Shown one piece after another: positions 1 through 6,967 of a DNA stretch of 31,592 bases. The stretch is from the IMG/VR virus record IMGVR_UViG_3300033143_001814, positions 1 through 31,592 of that record, one strand, 5' to 3'. The notes under the pieces were generated by a model, which saw only the letters and a program-made list of their open reading frames with translations, ran no database searches and had not been told where the DNA came from. The position numbers and the translations under genes are program-made. The DNA comes from a virus. The first letter of the stretch is position 1. The number at the start of each line of letters is the position of its first letter.

Positions 1-1
1 T

Positions 2-91
2 ATGACACAATATAAAGGTTTTGGGCCAAACGAAAATGTAACGAGATTTATATGTAAATGTGGACAAGAGTTGAGGGTGTTGAAAAGATAA
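2..91 (+). CDS. Microprotein, possibly the 3' end of a gene entering from the left
   Basis: A 29-codon frame opens at an ATG on the second base of the window and ends 18 bases before the AAA+ gene. It has a Cys-x-Cys pair (ICKCGQEL) near its C-terminus, like other small Cys-pair proteins in this window. Because it begins at the window edge, the ATG may be internal to a longer gene. No family is recognised. Confidence 0.45.
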   Translation: MTQYKGFGPNENVTRFICKCGQELRVLKR

Positions 92-109
92 AACAAAAAA
101 GGAGACAGA

Positions 110-1360
110 ATGGCCAAGAAGAAAATCAAGCGAGTGAAGAGTAAAAAGATAAGCAATCCGGTTGAAGAATATAAGAGAAAGGTACGTAAATATCTTGTTC
201 TGAATGAAAGCCACGACTATATTGACTTTGTTTTCGGTGTGGTGTATGCAAATCGCTTGGATGTTAAACCAATATGGGCGTATTTGATTGGGCCGAGTAG
301 TGCGGGGAAGACAACTATACTTGATCCGATGGATGGACATGAGAGTATTGTGTCGCTGGACACTCTGAGTAAGGCAAGTTTGTTGCCTGGGATTAAGCCT
401 GGCAGACCAAGTGAAAAGAGTACTAAAATGGCCATTAAAAATTCAGTATTGAGTAGGGCTGATGGAAAGATTCTTGTTATAAAAGATTTGTCGCCACTTT
501 TGACCGAAGATTACAAGGAGTTGAAGTCGATCCTGGGGATATTACGAAGTGCGTATGATGGCAAGTTTGCTAAGGCGTTTGGCAATATTGGGCGGGTGGA
601 GATTGAATGCCGATTTGGACTGATTGCCGCTGTGACCGATGCAATTGATAATCATGGAGTAGTGGATTCGGAATTGGGGCAAAGGTTTATTGGATATCGA
701 ATGCCCGCGATAAGTTTGAAAGAGGAGAGAGCAATATGCGATGCTATAAGGGAGAATAAAGAGAGTAAGTTGAATGAAGTGTTGTGTGCTGCGGCTTATG
801 AGATGCTGGATAGAGAACCCAAAGAGCCGAGTATTACTAAGAAACAGGCAGATGCTATTATGTATGCAACTGAGGTTGTCGCCCTTGCAAGAACGGGGAT
901 AACACGGGACAGATACAGGCGCAGCCCGAGTGTATCGAGACCGGAGAGAATAGCAAGGCTGTATTCACAACTGATAAGTCTGGCTAAAGGTGTGGCGATG
1001 GCAAGAGGACATAGGAGAGTGATGGGGGAAGATGTGGTGTTTGTAAGGCATGTAGCTGCTCATACGCTGTCTCTTGATACATTGAGACTGTTGAGCTTGT
1101 TCCTGGAAAGAGGGGGGTTAACAATTGCTTATTTACATGAGAAATATGGATGGCATCCGGAGACGTGCCATGAAAAACTTGACAACCTTAAATGGGTGGG
1201 AATATGTAATACGGAAGCGATTGGCGGAAAGAAAGGTAAAGATGAGACCATGTGGACGTTAAAGCGGGCGGATCAATGGGAGAAAATGCTGCGAAAACTC
1301 GATTACGATATATGCTATAGTGGAACAGAGAGCCGAAAAGGTAAGAAGATTAAATTTTAA
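110..1360 (+). CDS. AAA+ ATPase, MCM-like, with C-terminal winged helix; probable replicative helicase or loader
   Basis: The protein has 416 residues. Seen in the sequence: a Lys-rich N-terminus; Walker A GPSSAGKTT at 61-69; a Walker B-like strand ILVIKDLS near 121-128; a sensor 1-like strand (LIAAVTD) near 171-177; a possible arginine finger in SELGQRF near 187-193; an MCM/AAA lid-like helix with RIARLYSQLISLAKGVAMAR; and a C-terminal winged-helix-like segment from about 325 to 395. MCM-type helicases share this order of AAA+ core, lid and winged helix. The Walker B Asp (D126) is followed by Leu instead of the usual Glu, so catalytic details may differ. The start is preceded by a strong AAGGAGA ribosome site. 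It is the only helicase candidate seen in the window. A transcriptional regulator or DNA-packaging-like ATPase cannot be excluded. Confidence 0.65.
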   Translation: MAKKKIKRVKSKKISNPVEEYKRKVRKYLVLNESHDYIDFVFGVVYANRLDVKPIWAYLIGPSSAGKTTILDPMDGHESIVSLDTLSKASLLPGIKPGRPSEKSTKMAIKNSVLSRADGKILVIKDLSPLLTEDYKELKSILGILRSAYDGKFAKAFGNIGRVEIECRFGLIAAVTDAIDNHGVVDSELGQRFIGYRMPAISLKEERAICDAIRENKESKLNEVLCAAAYEMLDREPKEPSITKKQADAIMYATEVVALARTGITRDRYRRSPSVSRPERIARLYSQLISLAKGVAMARGHRRVMGEDVVFVRHVAAHTLSLDTLRLLSLFLERGGLTIAYLHEKYGWHPETCHEKLDNLKWVGICNTEAIGGKKGKDETMWTLKRADQWEKMLRKLDYDICYSGTESRKGKKIKF

Positions 1361-1386
1361 CAACACAAAATAAAGGAAAACGAAAA

Positions 1387-1467
1387 ATGAATAATTTAAT
1401 TGCAAAAATATTGTATTGTCTTGGATTCAAATATAAAATATCCACAGATATTGGTGGAAGTTTTTGA
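1387..1467 (+). CDS. Putative 26-residue microprotein
   Basis: A short frame starts at ATG 1387 behind AAAGGA (spacing about 8) and ends at TGA. It encodes a hydrophobic N-terminal half and no recognisable motif. The good ribosome site and its position just after the AAA+ gene are the only support, so it may not be expressed. Confidence 0.3.
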   Translation: MNNLIAKILYCLGFKYKISTDIGGSF

Positions 1468-1519
1468 TAATTAGTAGATAGATTTGAAAATATTTTTGAG
1501 CAAAATAATTATTTTTCCC

Positions 1520-1547
1520 TTGACTTATGATGAAAATGTGGTATAAT
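1520..1547 (+). promoter_or_regulatory. Promoter P1, sigma-70 type with extended -10
   Basis: TTGACT at 1520-1525 and TATAAT at 1542-1547 are 16 bases apart. A TGG directly before TATAAT gives an extended -10 (TGN). The 18 bases AATTATTTTTCCCTTGAC at 1507-1524 recur exactly at the second promoter near 6870, and both continue TGGTATAATAT around the -10. It points at the genes starting at 1587. Confidence 0.85.
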
Positions 1548-1586
1548 ATAATAGACGAGCAAAGGTAAAACCAAAGGAGCAGTACG

Positions 1587-1697
1587 ATGATTGAAATTGA
1601 ATATAACCACAGAATCAAACAAACGCCAATTGTTGTTAAAATTCCTAACAGCATTATACGAAAGATAGTGGGGTCTAAAAAATACAAAAAGCAGTAA
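1587..1697 (+). CDS. 36-residue basic microprotein, unknown
   Basis: The first frame downstream of promoter P1, starting at ATG 1587 behind a textbook AAAGGAGC site. The product begins MIEIEYNHRIKQTP and ends in a Lys-rich tail (KKYKKQ). No domain is recognised. Position and ribosome site suggest a real early gene; function is unknown. Confidence 0.55.
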   Translation: MIEIEYNHRIKQTPIVVKIPNSIIRKIVGSKKYKKQ

Positions 1698-1709
1698 AGG
1701 AGAATAAAA

Positions 1710-1916
1710 GTGATTGAATTAGTGGAAAAAGACAAGCCGAAAGGAATTTGGACTGGTGATATGGAAGATGGCGATGTTGGTGTGATAGTTAGTTGGTTAT
1801 GTGGCACACATTTAGGCCGGATTGTTCAGAGATATAAGAATAATCTTGTTTCTATCGGAAGGCCAAGTGGTAATGGATGGAGCTTGGCATTTAAACGTAG
1901 TTTTTCTTTTTCATAA
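1710..1916 (+). CDS. 68-residue hypothetical protein
   Basis: It uses a GTG start at 1710 behind AAAGGAG, 12 bases after the preceding microgene, so both are probably cotranscribed from P1. The protein is acidic in its first third (KDKPKGIWTGDMEDGDVG) and ends in an aromatic, Ser-rich tail. It matches no family I recognise. A large stem-loop begins 2 bases after its stop codon. Confidence 0.6.
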   Translation: MIELVEKDKPKGIWTGDMEDGDVGVIVSWLCGTHLGRIVQRYKNNLVSIGRPSGNGWSLAFKRSFSFS

Positions 1917-1917
1917 A

Positions 1918-1986
1918 CAACAGGGACTGGACAGATGCACAAATAGTAGCAGGTAGATATTCTTGTCCGTCCCTGTTGTATTTTTT
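1918..1986 (+). terminator. Stem-loop A with U-rich tail
   Basis: CAACAGGGAC (1918-1927) plus GGAC (1929-1932) pair with GTCC (1965-1968) plus GTCCCTGTTG (1969-1978), a 14-pair stem with one bulged T, followed by TATTTTTT. The 32-base loop is far larger than in ordinary intrinsic terminators, so this may be a terminator, an RNA-processing site or a structured small RNA. Confidence 0.6.
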
Positions 1987-2002
1987 GTTGTAGTGAAAAT
2001 TG

Positions 2003-2077
2003 AATAAATGGACGGTTGCAAATACTTTAAGTACATAGCCTATAAAGAAAGCAGATTTGGCTGTCCATTTATTTTTT
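2003..2077 (+). terminator. Stem-loop B with U-rich tail
   Basis: AATAAATGGAC (2003-2013) pairs perfectly with GTCCATTTATT (2063-2073), and the T-run extends to 2077. The 49-base interior can form two further short hairpins (TACT/AGTA and AGCC/GGCT), giving a three-way junction. It lies 25 bases after stem-loop A and resembles it at the 5' side of the loop (GGAC..G.TGCA.AATA). It may be a second terminator or part of a structured RNA. Confidence 0.55.
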
Positions 2078-2101
2078 GAAAATTAAAGCGAAAGAGATGA
2101 G

Positions 2102-2275
2102 ATGAACAAAAAAGAAAACATACCACAAGGGGTATATTCAGGACATCTGGTACATTTTCCGAATCAGGCTGAATGTGTTTTTACATTTATTATTGATGAA
2201 GCTGAGAATGATGAAATGATTGGTAAAGGTATTCCTCAAAGAATAACGCACGACACCAGGAAGAGAGAAGATTAA
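2102..2275 (+). CDS. 57-residue hypothetical protein
   Basis: ATG 2102 lies behind a weak purine-rich site (AAAGAG); the TAA ends directly before the glycosylase ATG with no spacer, indicating translational coupling. The product begins MNKKENIPQGVYSGHLVHFP and is acidic in the middle (IDEAENDE). No known domain is seen. It is the first gene after the stem-loop pair and opens the operon that runs to the DNA polymerase. Confidence 0.6.
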   Translation: MNKKENIPQGVYSGHLVHFPNQAECVFTFIIDEAENDEMIGKGIPQRITHDTRKRED

Positions 2276-2926
2276 ATGTCTGCCAGAAGTGACAAGTTAG
2301 AACACCTAAGTAAGTTTTGCAACCTCGAAACAGGAGAGTTAGATAAAAATAGTTTTGCCGATTTGGATTTGTTATACCAAAAGAGTAGACAGTATCATAG
2401 GTTGTGTCAATGGATAAGAGGGTGTGATAACTGTCTTGGAATGAATATTGGCAGAGTTACGGAAGCATGTCCGGGATGGGGAAATCTAAACGCTGATGTA
2501 ATGTTTGTAGGACAGAGTTTGCATGAGCCTGGAATGTATAGTCAAGTACCGTTTATTCTTGGGTCAGGACTTATTATTGACGCTGTATTAAGATTGAGTG
2601 GAATTGATCGGTATGATTGTTTCTGGACTAATGTTGTGCTGTGCCACCCTGAGAGGAATAGAGCCAGTACGGAAGAGGAGAAGAGTAATTGCTGGCCGTA
2701 TCTGGCTGAAATGATTGATATTGTTCAGCCTCGTGTAGTAGTGGCATTGGGTAAGGATGCTGAATGGGGGGTTAAAAGATATATGGATGAAAGGGAGTGT
2801 GGGTGGAAATATCTTAAATATCAGCATCCAGCTTCGCTTTTGTATTCTTCACCAGAGTCGCGTCCCAATTGGATTGTGAAAATGAGTTTGGATATTGATA
2901 AAATTTTAAGTAAGGTTAAGAAATGA
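2276..2926 (+). CDS. Uracil-DNA glycosylase, family 4-like with Fe-S cluster
   Basis: This 216-residue protein carries the UDG superfamily layout. CDNC (C50, C53) and C123 and C139 match the four Fe-S ligands of family 4 enzymes. ADVMFVGQS (74-81) corresponds to the first uracil-pocket motif, PFILGSG to the PF.G.sG signature, TNVVLCHPERNR (118-129) to the tNvvKcrP..nR motif, and HPASLL (184-189) to the DNA-intercalating C-terminal motif. Members remove uracil from DNA as the first step of base excision repair. Here it begins an operon with nucleotide-metabolism genes and ends in the polymerase, suggesting it protects phage DNA from dU or deamination. The usual Glu or Asp of the first motif is replaced (GQSLHEP), so activity needs checking. 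Confidence 0.85.
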   Translation: MSARSDKLEHLSKFCNLETGELDKNSFADLDLLYQKSRQYHRLCQWIRGCDNCLGMNIGRVTEACPGWGNLNADVMFVGQSLHEPGMYSQVPFILGSGLIIDAVLRLSGIDRYDCFWTNVVLCHPERNRASTEEEKSNCWPYLAEMIDIVQPRVVVALGKDAEWGVKRYMDERECGWKYLKYQHPASLLYSSPESRPNWIVKMSLDIDKILSKVKK

Positions 2927-3024
2927 AAGTTACTGTAAAACCAAAACAAACAGAAAAGAGCCGGAAAATACCGTTTAATGAAATTCTCGGTAAATTGACC
3001 GAGGTTATTGTTGAAGAGGCGTAA
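2923..3024 (+). CDS. 33-residue microprotein coupled to the glycosylase
   Basis: ATG 2923 overlaps the glycosylase stop as ATGA. The product is basic in its first half (KVTVKPKQTEKSRK) and acidic at the end (VIVEEA). It ends two bases before the next gene, so it is tightly packed between two real genes, but nothing is known about its function. Confidence 0.5.
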   Translation: MKVTVKPKQTEKSRKIPFNEILGKLTEVIVEEA

Positions 3025-3026
3025 GT

Positions 3027-3419
3027 ATGATTAAGATGAGGCCTGGATTTTATTATCTATGTCATCCGTATTCAGTTGAAACTAAAGAAGGTAGAATAGC
3101 TAATTATAAACTTTGTTGTAGAAGATCGGCTAAGTTACTATTGAAAGGGTATAATATATTCAGCCCGATTGTCCATAGTCATACTATTGAAACAGCCAGT
3201 CCTGAAATGTTGAAGTGGTCGATAGAAGATAGATGGCAATTCTGGATGAACATTGACATAGCTATTCTTGAACAGGTTGATTTTACGGGGGCGATACTTG
3301 CTCCAAGTTGGGGAAAATCGAGAGGGTGTAAGAAAGAGTATGAGTGGTTCTTATCGCATCGAAAAGTTGACGGAATACCTTATGACATTCTAAAATATTG
3401 TGATATTGTGGGAGATTAG
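3027..3419 (+). CDS. DUF1937-family, nucleoside 2-deoxyribosyltransferase-like protein
   Basis: The 130-residue protein has the features of the DUF1937/deoxyribosyltransferase-like fold: an N-terminal YYLCHPYS strand-loop (9-16), a helix with A.LL..GYN, the FSPIVHSH motif (45-52), W..D (about 74-77), D85 in an EQVDF turn, and WGKSRGCKKE (95-104), which matches the nucleotide-binding W..S.G...E signature. Related enzymes cleave or exchange N-glycosidic bonds of deoxynucleosides or their monophosphates. Its place between the glycosylase and the DUF1599 gene suggests a role in nucleotide salvage or base modification. The exact substrate is not predictable. Start ATG 3027 is used; ATG 3036 is also possible. 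Confidence 0.75.
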   Translation: MIKMRPGFYYLCHPYSVETKEGRIANYKLCCRRSAKLLLKGYNIFSPIVHSHTIETASPEMLKWSIEDRWQFWMNIDIAILEQVDFTGAILAPSWGKSRGCKKEYEWFLSHRKVDGIPYDILKYCDIVGD

Positions 3420-3421
3420 AA

Positions 3422-3583
3422 ATGGTTAAAAAATGTAATTGTGACAGAGGTAGAGGAGCGAGATACCAGGATGAGAGATATGGTATAGGTATGGGGGTGC
3501 ATAATGCCGTTCCATCAAAAACTCATTCTGAAAAGCCTGATTATGTCTGTACCGTTTGTGGTGCAAGGAAAACAGGGGATTAA
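3422..3583 (+). CDS. 53-residue zinc-ribbon-like microprotein
   Basis: ATG 3422 follows the preceding stop by two bases. Cys pairs CNC (5-7) and CTVC (44-47) are separated by a basic, Gly-rich stretch (RGRGARYQ), suggesting a single zinc site that could bind nucleic acid or a partner protein. No named family. It belongs to the run of small genes between 2923 and 3934. Confidence 0.6.
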   Translation: MVKKCNCDRGRGARYQDERYGIGMGVHNAVPSKTHSEKPDYVCTVCGARKTGD

Positions 3584-3585
3584 AG

Positions 3586-3768
3586 ATGAAAACAATAAAA
3601 GTTGAAGAGATGTTTGAATGTCCGTTTAAGTATGAAGAAGAGTTTCGGTATAGTGAATTGACTACTGGATATGATAACAAGTGTACTATACTAAAAGATG
3701 ATTGTCGTAGAGATGACTGTCCTTTAATTAACGAAAATTCTATAAAAGTTGTGTGGATAGGAAATTAA
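3586..3768 (+). CDS. 60-residue Cys-rich acidic protein
   Basis: The likely start is ATG 3586, two bases after the preceding stop and behind GGGGA; a longer frame from 3556 would overlap the upstream gene. The protein has four Cys (ECPF, KCTI, DCRRDDCP), the last two in a C-x4-C arrangement, and may bind a metal. No family is recognised. Confidence 0.6.
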   Translation: MKTIKVEEMFECPFKYEEEFRYSELTTGYDNKCTILKDDCRRDDCPLINENSIKVVWIGN

Positions 3769-3769
3769 G

Positions 3770-3934
3770 ATGATTTGGATTATAATTGGTTGGTTATTGT
3801 GTAGTATATTAGCACTTGTCTTAATGCGATTAGGTGGAAAGATGGCCATTACTCTTTGGTTAATTGTTCTTATTTGTGGCCCAATGGCTTTGCTTATGTG
3901 GGTATTTGCTATATTATCTGAAATAGAATTATAG
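3770..3934 (+). CDS. 54-residue membrane protein with two helices
   Basis: ATG 3770 follows the previous stop by one base. Two hydrophobic segments, about 3-19 and 25-49, are separated by a short basic turn (MRLGGK), giving a hairpin membrane topology with an acidic C-terminus (SEIEL). Size and shape fit small holin-like or superinfection-exclusion proteins, but it lies in the replication operon, far from the lysis-like genes near 17900. Function is open. Confidence 0.6.
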   Translation: MIWIIIGWLLCSILALVLMRLGGKMAITLWLIVLICGPMALLMWVFAILSEIEL

Positions 3935-3943
3935 GAGATTGAG

Positions 3944-4405
3944 GTGAAAGATTTCGTAGAAAAACATATAGATAAATTGCACCAAAACAGAGAAGAAAAA
4001 AAGACCAACAAAACGATTCGTGGGTACTTTCAAGAGTTGACAGAAATAGAATTTCACGGCCATCCTGGATTTTATGGATTATTGGTCAAAATGGCCAAAT
4101 TACATAGCCGTAAAAACCATGATTATGCTGGTGAGGGAAATCCTCTTAGAAACTTTTACAAATGTAAGGAGCAAGGACTTGAACCCTGGCGGGGAGTAAT
4201 GGTTAGGTTAAGTGACAAATGGAGTAGATTGGAAAGTTTTTGCCGGCAAGGAAAGTTGGAAGTGAAAGATGAGAGTGTAGTGGATACGTTAATGGATAAT
4301 GCTGTATATTCATTGCTGGCGATTTTACTCTTTGAAGAAGAGCATGGGAAAGGCAAAGAATATTATGATTCTATAACGAGAATGATTGATGAAAAGGATA
4401 ATTAA
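3944..4405 (+). CDS. DUF1599 / Nmad1 protein (nucleotide modification-associated domain)
   Basis: The protein has 153 residues with a GTG start at 3944 behind AGGAG. The domain spans about 45-135: KNHDYAGEGNPLRNF (57-71), a conserved R..DKWSRL (88-95) and E..D.SVVDTLMDNAVY (about 106-122). This all-alpha layout, with acidic residues on facing helices, is typical of DUF1599, named Nmad1 in comparative work on phage DNA modification and similar in outline to MazG-type NTP pyrophosphatases. It probably acts on a nucleotide in the pool. Its neighbours (DUF1937, glycosylase, methyltransferase, polymerase) agree with that. A charged, His-containing N-terminal extension of about 40 residues is not explained. 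Confidence 0.75.
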   Translation: MKDFVEKHIDKLHQNREEKKTNKTIRGYFQELTEIEFHGHPGFYGLLVKMAKLHSRKNHDYAGEGNPLRNFYKCKEQGLEPWRGVMVRLSDKWSRLESFCRQGKLEVKDESVVDTLMDNAVYSLLAILLFEEEHGKGKEYYDSITRMIDEKDN

Positions 4406-4406
4406 G

Positions 4407-4958
4407 ATGAAACAAATACCATTTCCAAATAAGAAATACCAGATAATTTATGCTGACCCACCTTGGAACGGTCTTGGGTGGAACAACGGAAGCGGTAATA
4501 AATGCCCTGCAAATCATTATTCTGTACAAGATGCAAATTGGATTAAATCTTTGTCCGTTAGTAGTATTACCGATAATACTTGTGCATTATTTTTATGGGT
4601 AACTTTTCCTACTTTACCTTTGGGTCTTGAGGTTATTTCTTCTTGGGGTTTTTCTTACGCCACATGCGGATTTAATTGGGTAAAACGTAATAAGAAAAAT
4701 GATGATTTTTTTGTTGGATGTGGTAATTATACAAGAGCTAATTCTGAACTATGTTTATTAGGGACAAAAGGACATTGCCAAAAATTACGAAAATCTCGAA
4801 GTGTACGTCAAGTATGTGATTCCCGAATTAGGCAGCACAGCCAAAAACCGGACGAAATACGAGATAGGATTGTCACCTTGTTTGGAGATATTCCTCGTAT
4901 TGAATTATTTGCTCGTCAGAAAACACCGGGATGGGACGTGTGGGGCAATGAAGTCTAA
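4407..4958 (+). CDS. MT-A70-family DNA adenine methyltransferase
   Basis: From ATG 4407 the protein has 183 residues. ATG 4407, one base after the previous stop and behind AAAAGGA, is preferred to the ATG at 4386 inside the upstream gene. The catalytic DPPW is at 17-20 in IIYADPPW; FLWVTFPTLP follows as the conserved W strand, then FNWVKRNK, the ELCLLGTKG strand, and the C-terminal HSQKP..IRDRI motif used in SAM and target binding. MT-A70 enzymes transfer a methyl group from SAM to adenine N6. No restriction partner is nearby, so protection against host restriction, or strand marking alongside the polymerase, is likely. It is one of three unrelated methyltransferases in the window. Confidence 0.9.
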   Translation: MKQIPFPNKKYQIIYADPPWNGLGWNNGSGNKCPANHYSVQDANWIKSLSVSSITDNTCALFLWVTFPTLPLGLEVISSWGFSYATCGFNWVKRNKKNDDFFVGCGNYTRANSELCLLGTKGHCQKLRKSRSVRQVCDSRIRQHSQKPDEIRDRIVTLFGDIPRIELFARQKTPGWDVWGNEV

Positions 4959-6871
4959 TGAGTGATTATTCGGACATATTACTGCAACATAAAAATGCAA
5001 TAAGAGTTTGGAAATATAACAAAGATTCAAGATTATTGCTTCGTCATAAGAAAGACATTATTGCCTGGGACACGGAGACGACATCACTTAAATTTCATGC
5101 TCCAAGTATTCTACATGATGATCACGACAGAGTAGTCAATAATCCTTTTCCCTTCGGAATTTCTTTATGCTTTCCTCGATCAAGAAAAAATAATCAACTT
5201 GTTCTTGTGTGGGGACGCTATGGTAGTGATCTTTATAAAGCGTGTAAGGACATACTTGCATCGAATTGTATGAAGGCCGCTCATAATAGTAAGTATGATC
5301 TTAGGGTATGTAGGACAAATGGTATTGAGGTTAATGGAACACAACTGTGTACCCTAACGATGAGCCGGATATATTGGGACAGAAGGAAAAGCCATAGTTT
5401 ACAGGCGTTGAGCGAATTTATCTGTCCAGGGATAAGCGATTGGGAGGTAGACTTAAAGAAAGAATTGGCCAAATTAAGAAGGCAATGGGCTAAGAGGAAA
5501 GACGAGTGGAATCCCGCTTGGATGGGCGATCCGAAGGAATACGTTAATTATAGTTTTCTACCAGATGAAATGATTGGCGGATATAGTATGACAGATGTGT
5601 TTATGGTTTGGCAATTGTTTCAGAAATTATATCCTTATATGGTTGATGAGTATGCAGATATATTTGATCGTGAAATGGCTGTCACCCATGTTATTACGAA
5701 AATTGAGGAAGCGGGGATGGGGTTTGATGTTGAAAGAGGGCGGGCTGAATTGAAAGCGTTACTGCCCAAGATTAAGTTGAAGAGGAGGATATTGGATGAA
5801 TTGTCTCCACCTGACTTTACGCTTGGGCCTAAAAAGATTTTAGCGGCGTTGAAGTTTTTAGGTGTCAAATCAAAACAGCTTAAAGTTAAAGGGAAAGAAA
5901 CTACAGCCGTTGATACATTGAACCAGGCGGTTAGAGATGGTGTGCCTAAGCGGGCGGAACGATTTATCAAAGTGTTGTTGGACTTTAGAGCGTATAATAA
6001 AATTGCCAATACCTATTTGAAGCCGTTTACCGAACAAGCTGAGAGAACAGGTGGGACGGTTTATACAACTATTAATCCCACTGACAGCAGGACGGGGAGG
6101 CCTGCCAGCCGCGATCCCAATCTATTGAATATTCCTAATCAGGATGTTAAACAACGTGGAAGACAAAATCATGTAAGAGATTGTTTTGTCCCCCGTGACG
6201 GTAAAGCTATTTATTACTTTGATGTTAGTCAGCAGGAAATGGCTATGTTTTTAAGTTATGCAGGTGCAAATGATATGCTTGAAGCGTATCTGGATGGTGC
6301 TGACCTTCATCAACACATGGCCGATTTACTTGGACGGCCTGAAAAGAGAAAGATTATCAAAAACCAGAATTTCGGAGTAATATATGGATTAGGTATCAGG
6401 GCAATGGCTGCTTCACAAAATCTGACAATCGAACAGGCTAAAAAGGAGATGAAGATTTACAATCGTGAGTTTCCTTTCATACGTGAATTGCAATTACGGT
6501 TGGAAGAGGAGTTGAGATTTTACGGATATGTTGCTGACTATTTTGACCGTAGATATCATGTGCCATTTGGACAGTCTTATAAGGCAGTCAATGCTATTGT
6601 TCAAGGAGGATGTGCACAGGCATTCAAGCAGGGGCTGCTGCAAGTGGATGAATTGTATGAGAGGAAGTATAAGGATGCCAAGATTATTCTGCCGGTGTAT
6701 GATGAGTTGATGGTTGAAAGAGAGATAAAGAGGGATGAGAAAATGTTTTGTCGGGAGACTATGAAGACCATGAGTGAGGTGGCGGAGTTGATGGATGTAG
6801 GGTTGAAGTTTCGAGTTGACATAGCACGTACTACGACTAATTGGGCAGAGAAAGAAAGTTTGAAAATTTAA
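4958..6871 (+). CDS. polA: DNA polymerase I, family A, with 3'-5' exonuclease domain
   Basis: The protein has 637 residues. The exonuclease domain has AWDTETT (D38, E40), HNSKYD (D114) and Y209..D213, so proofreading residues are complete. The polymerase domain has TDSRTGRPASRDPNLLNIPN (375-394), motif A FDVSQQE (catalytic D422), motif B R464...K468...NFGVIYG (F472, Y476), and motif C PVYDE (Y581, D582, E583). Motif C normally reads VHDE, so His is replaced by Tyr, and motif A lacks the usual IELR ending. The Phe at the position equivalent to E. coli F762 predicts discrimination against ddNTPs. No 5' nuclease domain is present, as in T7-type replicative polymerases. Its ATG overlaps the methyltransferase stop by one base (TAATG), and promoter P2 follows directly. 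Confidence 0.95.
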   Translation: MSDYSDILLQHKNAIRVWKYNKDSRLLLRHKKDIIAWDTETTSLKFHAPSILHDDHDRVVNNPFPFGISLCFPRSRKNNQLVLVWGRYGSDLYKACKDILASNCMKAAHNSKYDLRVCRTNGIEVNGTQLCTLTMSRIYWDRRKSHSLQALSEFICPGISDWEVDLKKELAKLRRQWAKRKDEWNPAWMGDPKEYVNYSFLPDEMIGGYSMTDVFMVWQLFQKLYPYMVDEYADIFDREMAVTHVITKIEEAGMGFDVERGRAELKALLPKIKLKRRILDELSPPDFTLGPKKILAALKFLGVKSKQLKVKGKETTAVDTLNQAVRDGVPKRAERFIKVLLDFRAYNKIANTYLKPFTEQAERTGGTVYTTINPTDSRTGRPASRDPNLLNIPNQDVKQRGRQNHVRDCFVPRDGKAIYYFDVSQQEMAMFLSYAGANDMLEAYLDGADLHQHMADLLGRPEKRKIIKNQNFGVIYGLGIRAMAASQNLTIEQAKKEMKIYNREFPFIRELQLRLEEELRFYGYVADYFDRRYHVPFGQSYKAVNAIVQGGCAQAFKQGLLQVDELYERKYKDAKIILPVYDELMVEREIKRDEKMFCRETMKTMSEVAELMDVGLKFRVDIARTTTNWAEKESLKI

Positions 6872-6882
6872 TTATTTTTCCC

Positions 6883-6911
6883 TTGACATGGTCTGAATAG
6901 TATGGTATAAT
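6883..6911 (+). promoter_or_regulatory. Promoter P2, sigma-70 type with extended -10
   Basis: TTGACA at 6883-6888 and TATAAT at 6906-6911 are 17 bases apart, both perfect consensus, with TGG before the -10. The 18 bases AATTATTTTTCCCTTGAC at 6870-6887 are identical to P1, and the copy begins in the stop codon of the polymerase gene. It drives the genes starting at 6968. Confidence 0.92.
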
Positions 6912-6967
6912 ATTGATAGTGGCAAAAGAGTTGAAGAGTAAAAGAAACTTACAAAGGAGCAAAACAA

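Noticed and set aside
2003-2077. tRNA-sized structured element
   Set aside because: The length and outer stem resemble a tRNA, but no T-arm consensus (GGTTCGA), proper D-arm or anticodon arm can be drawn.
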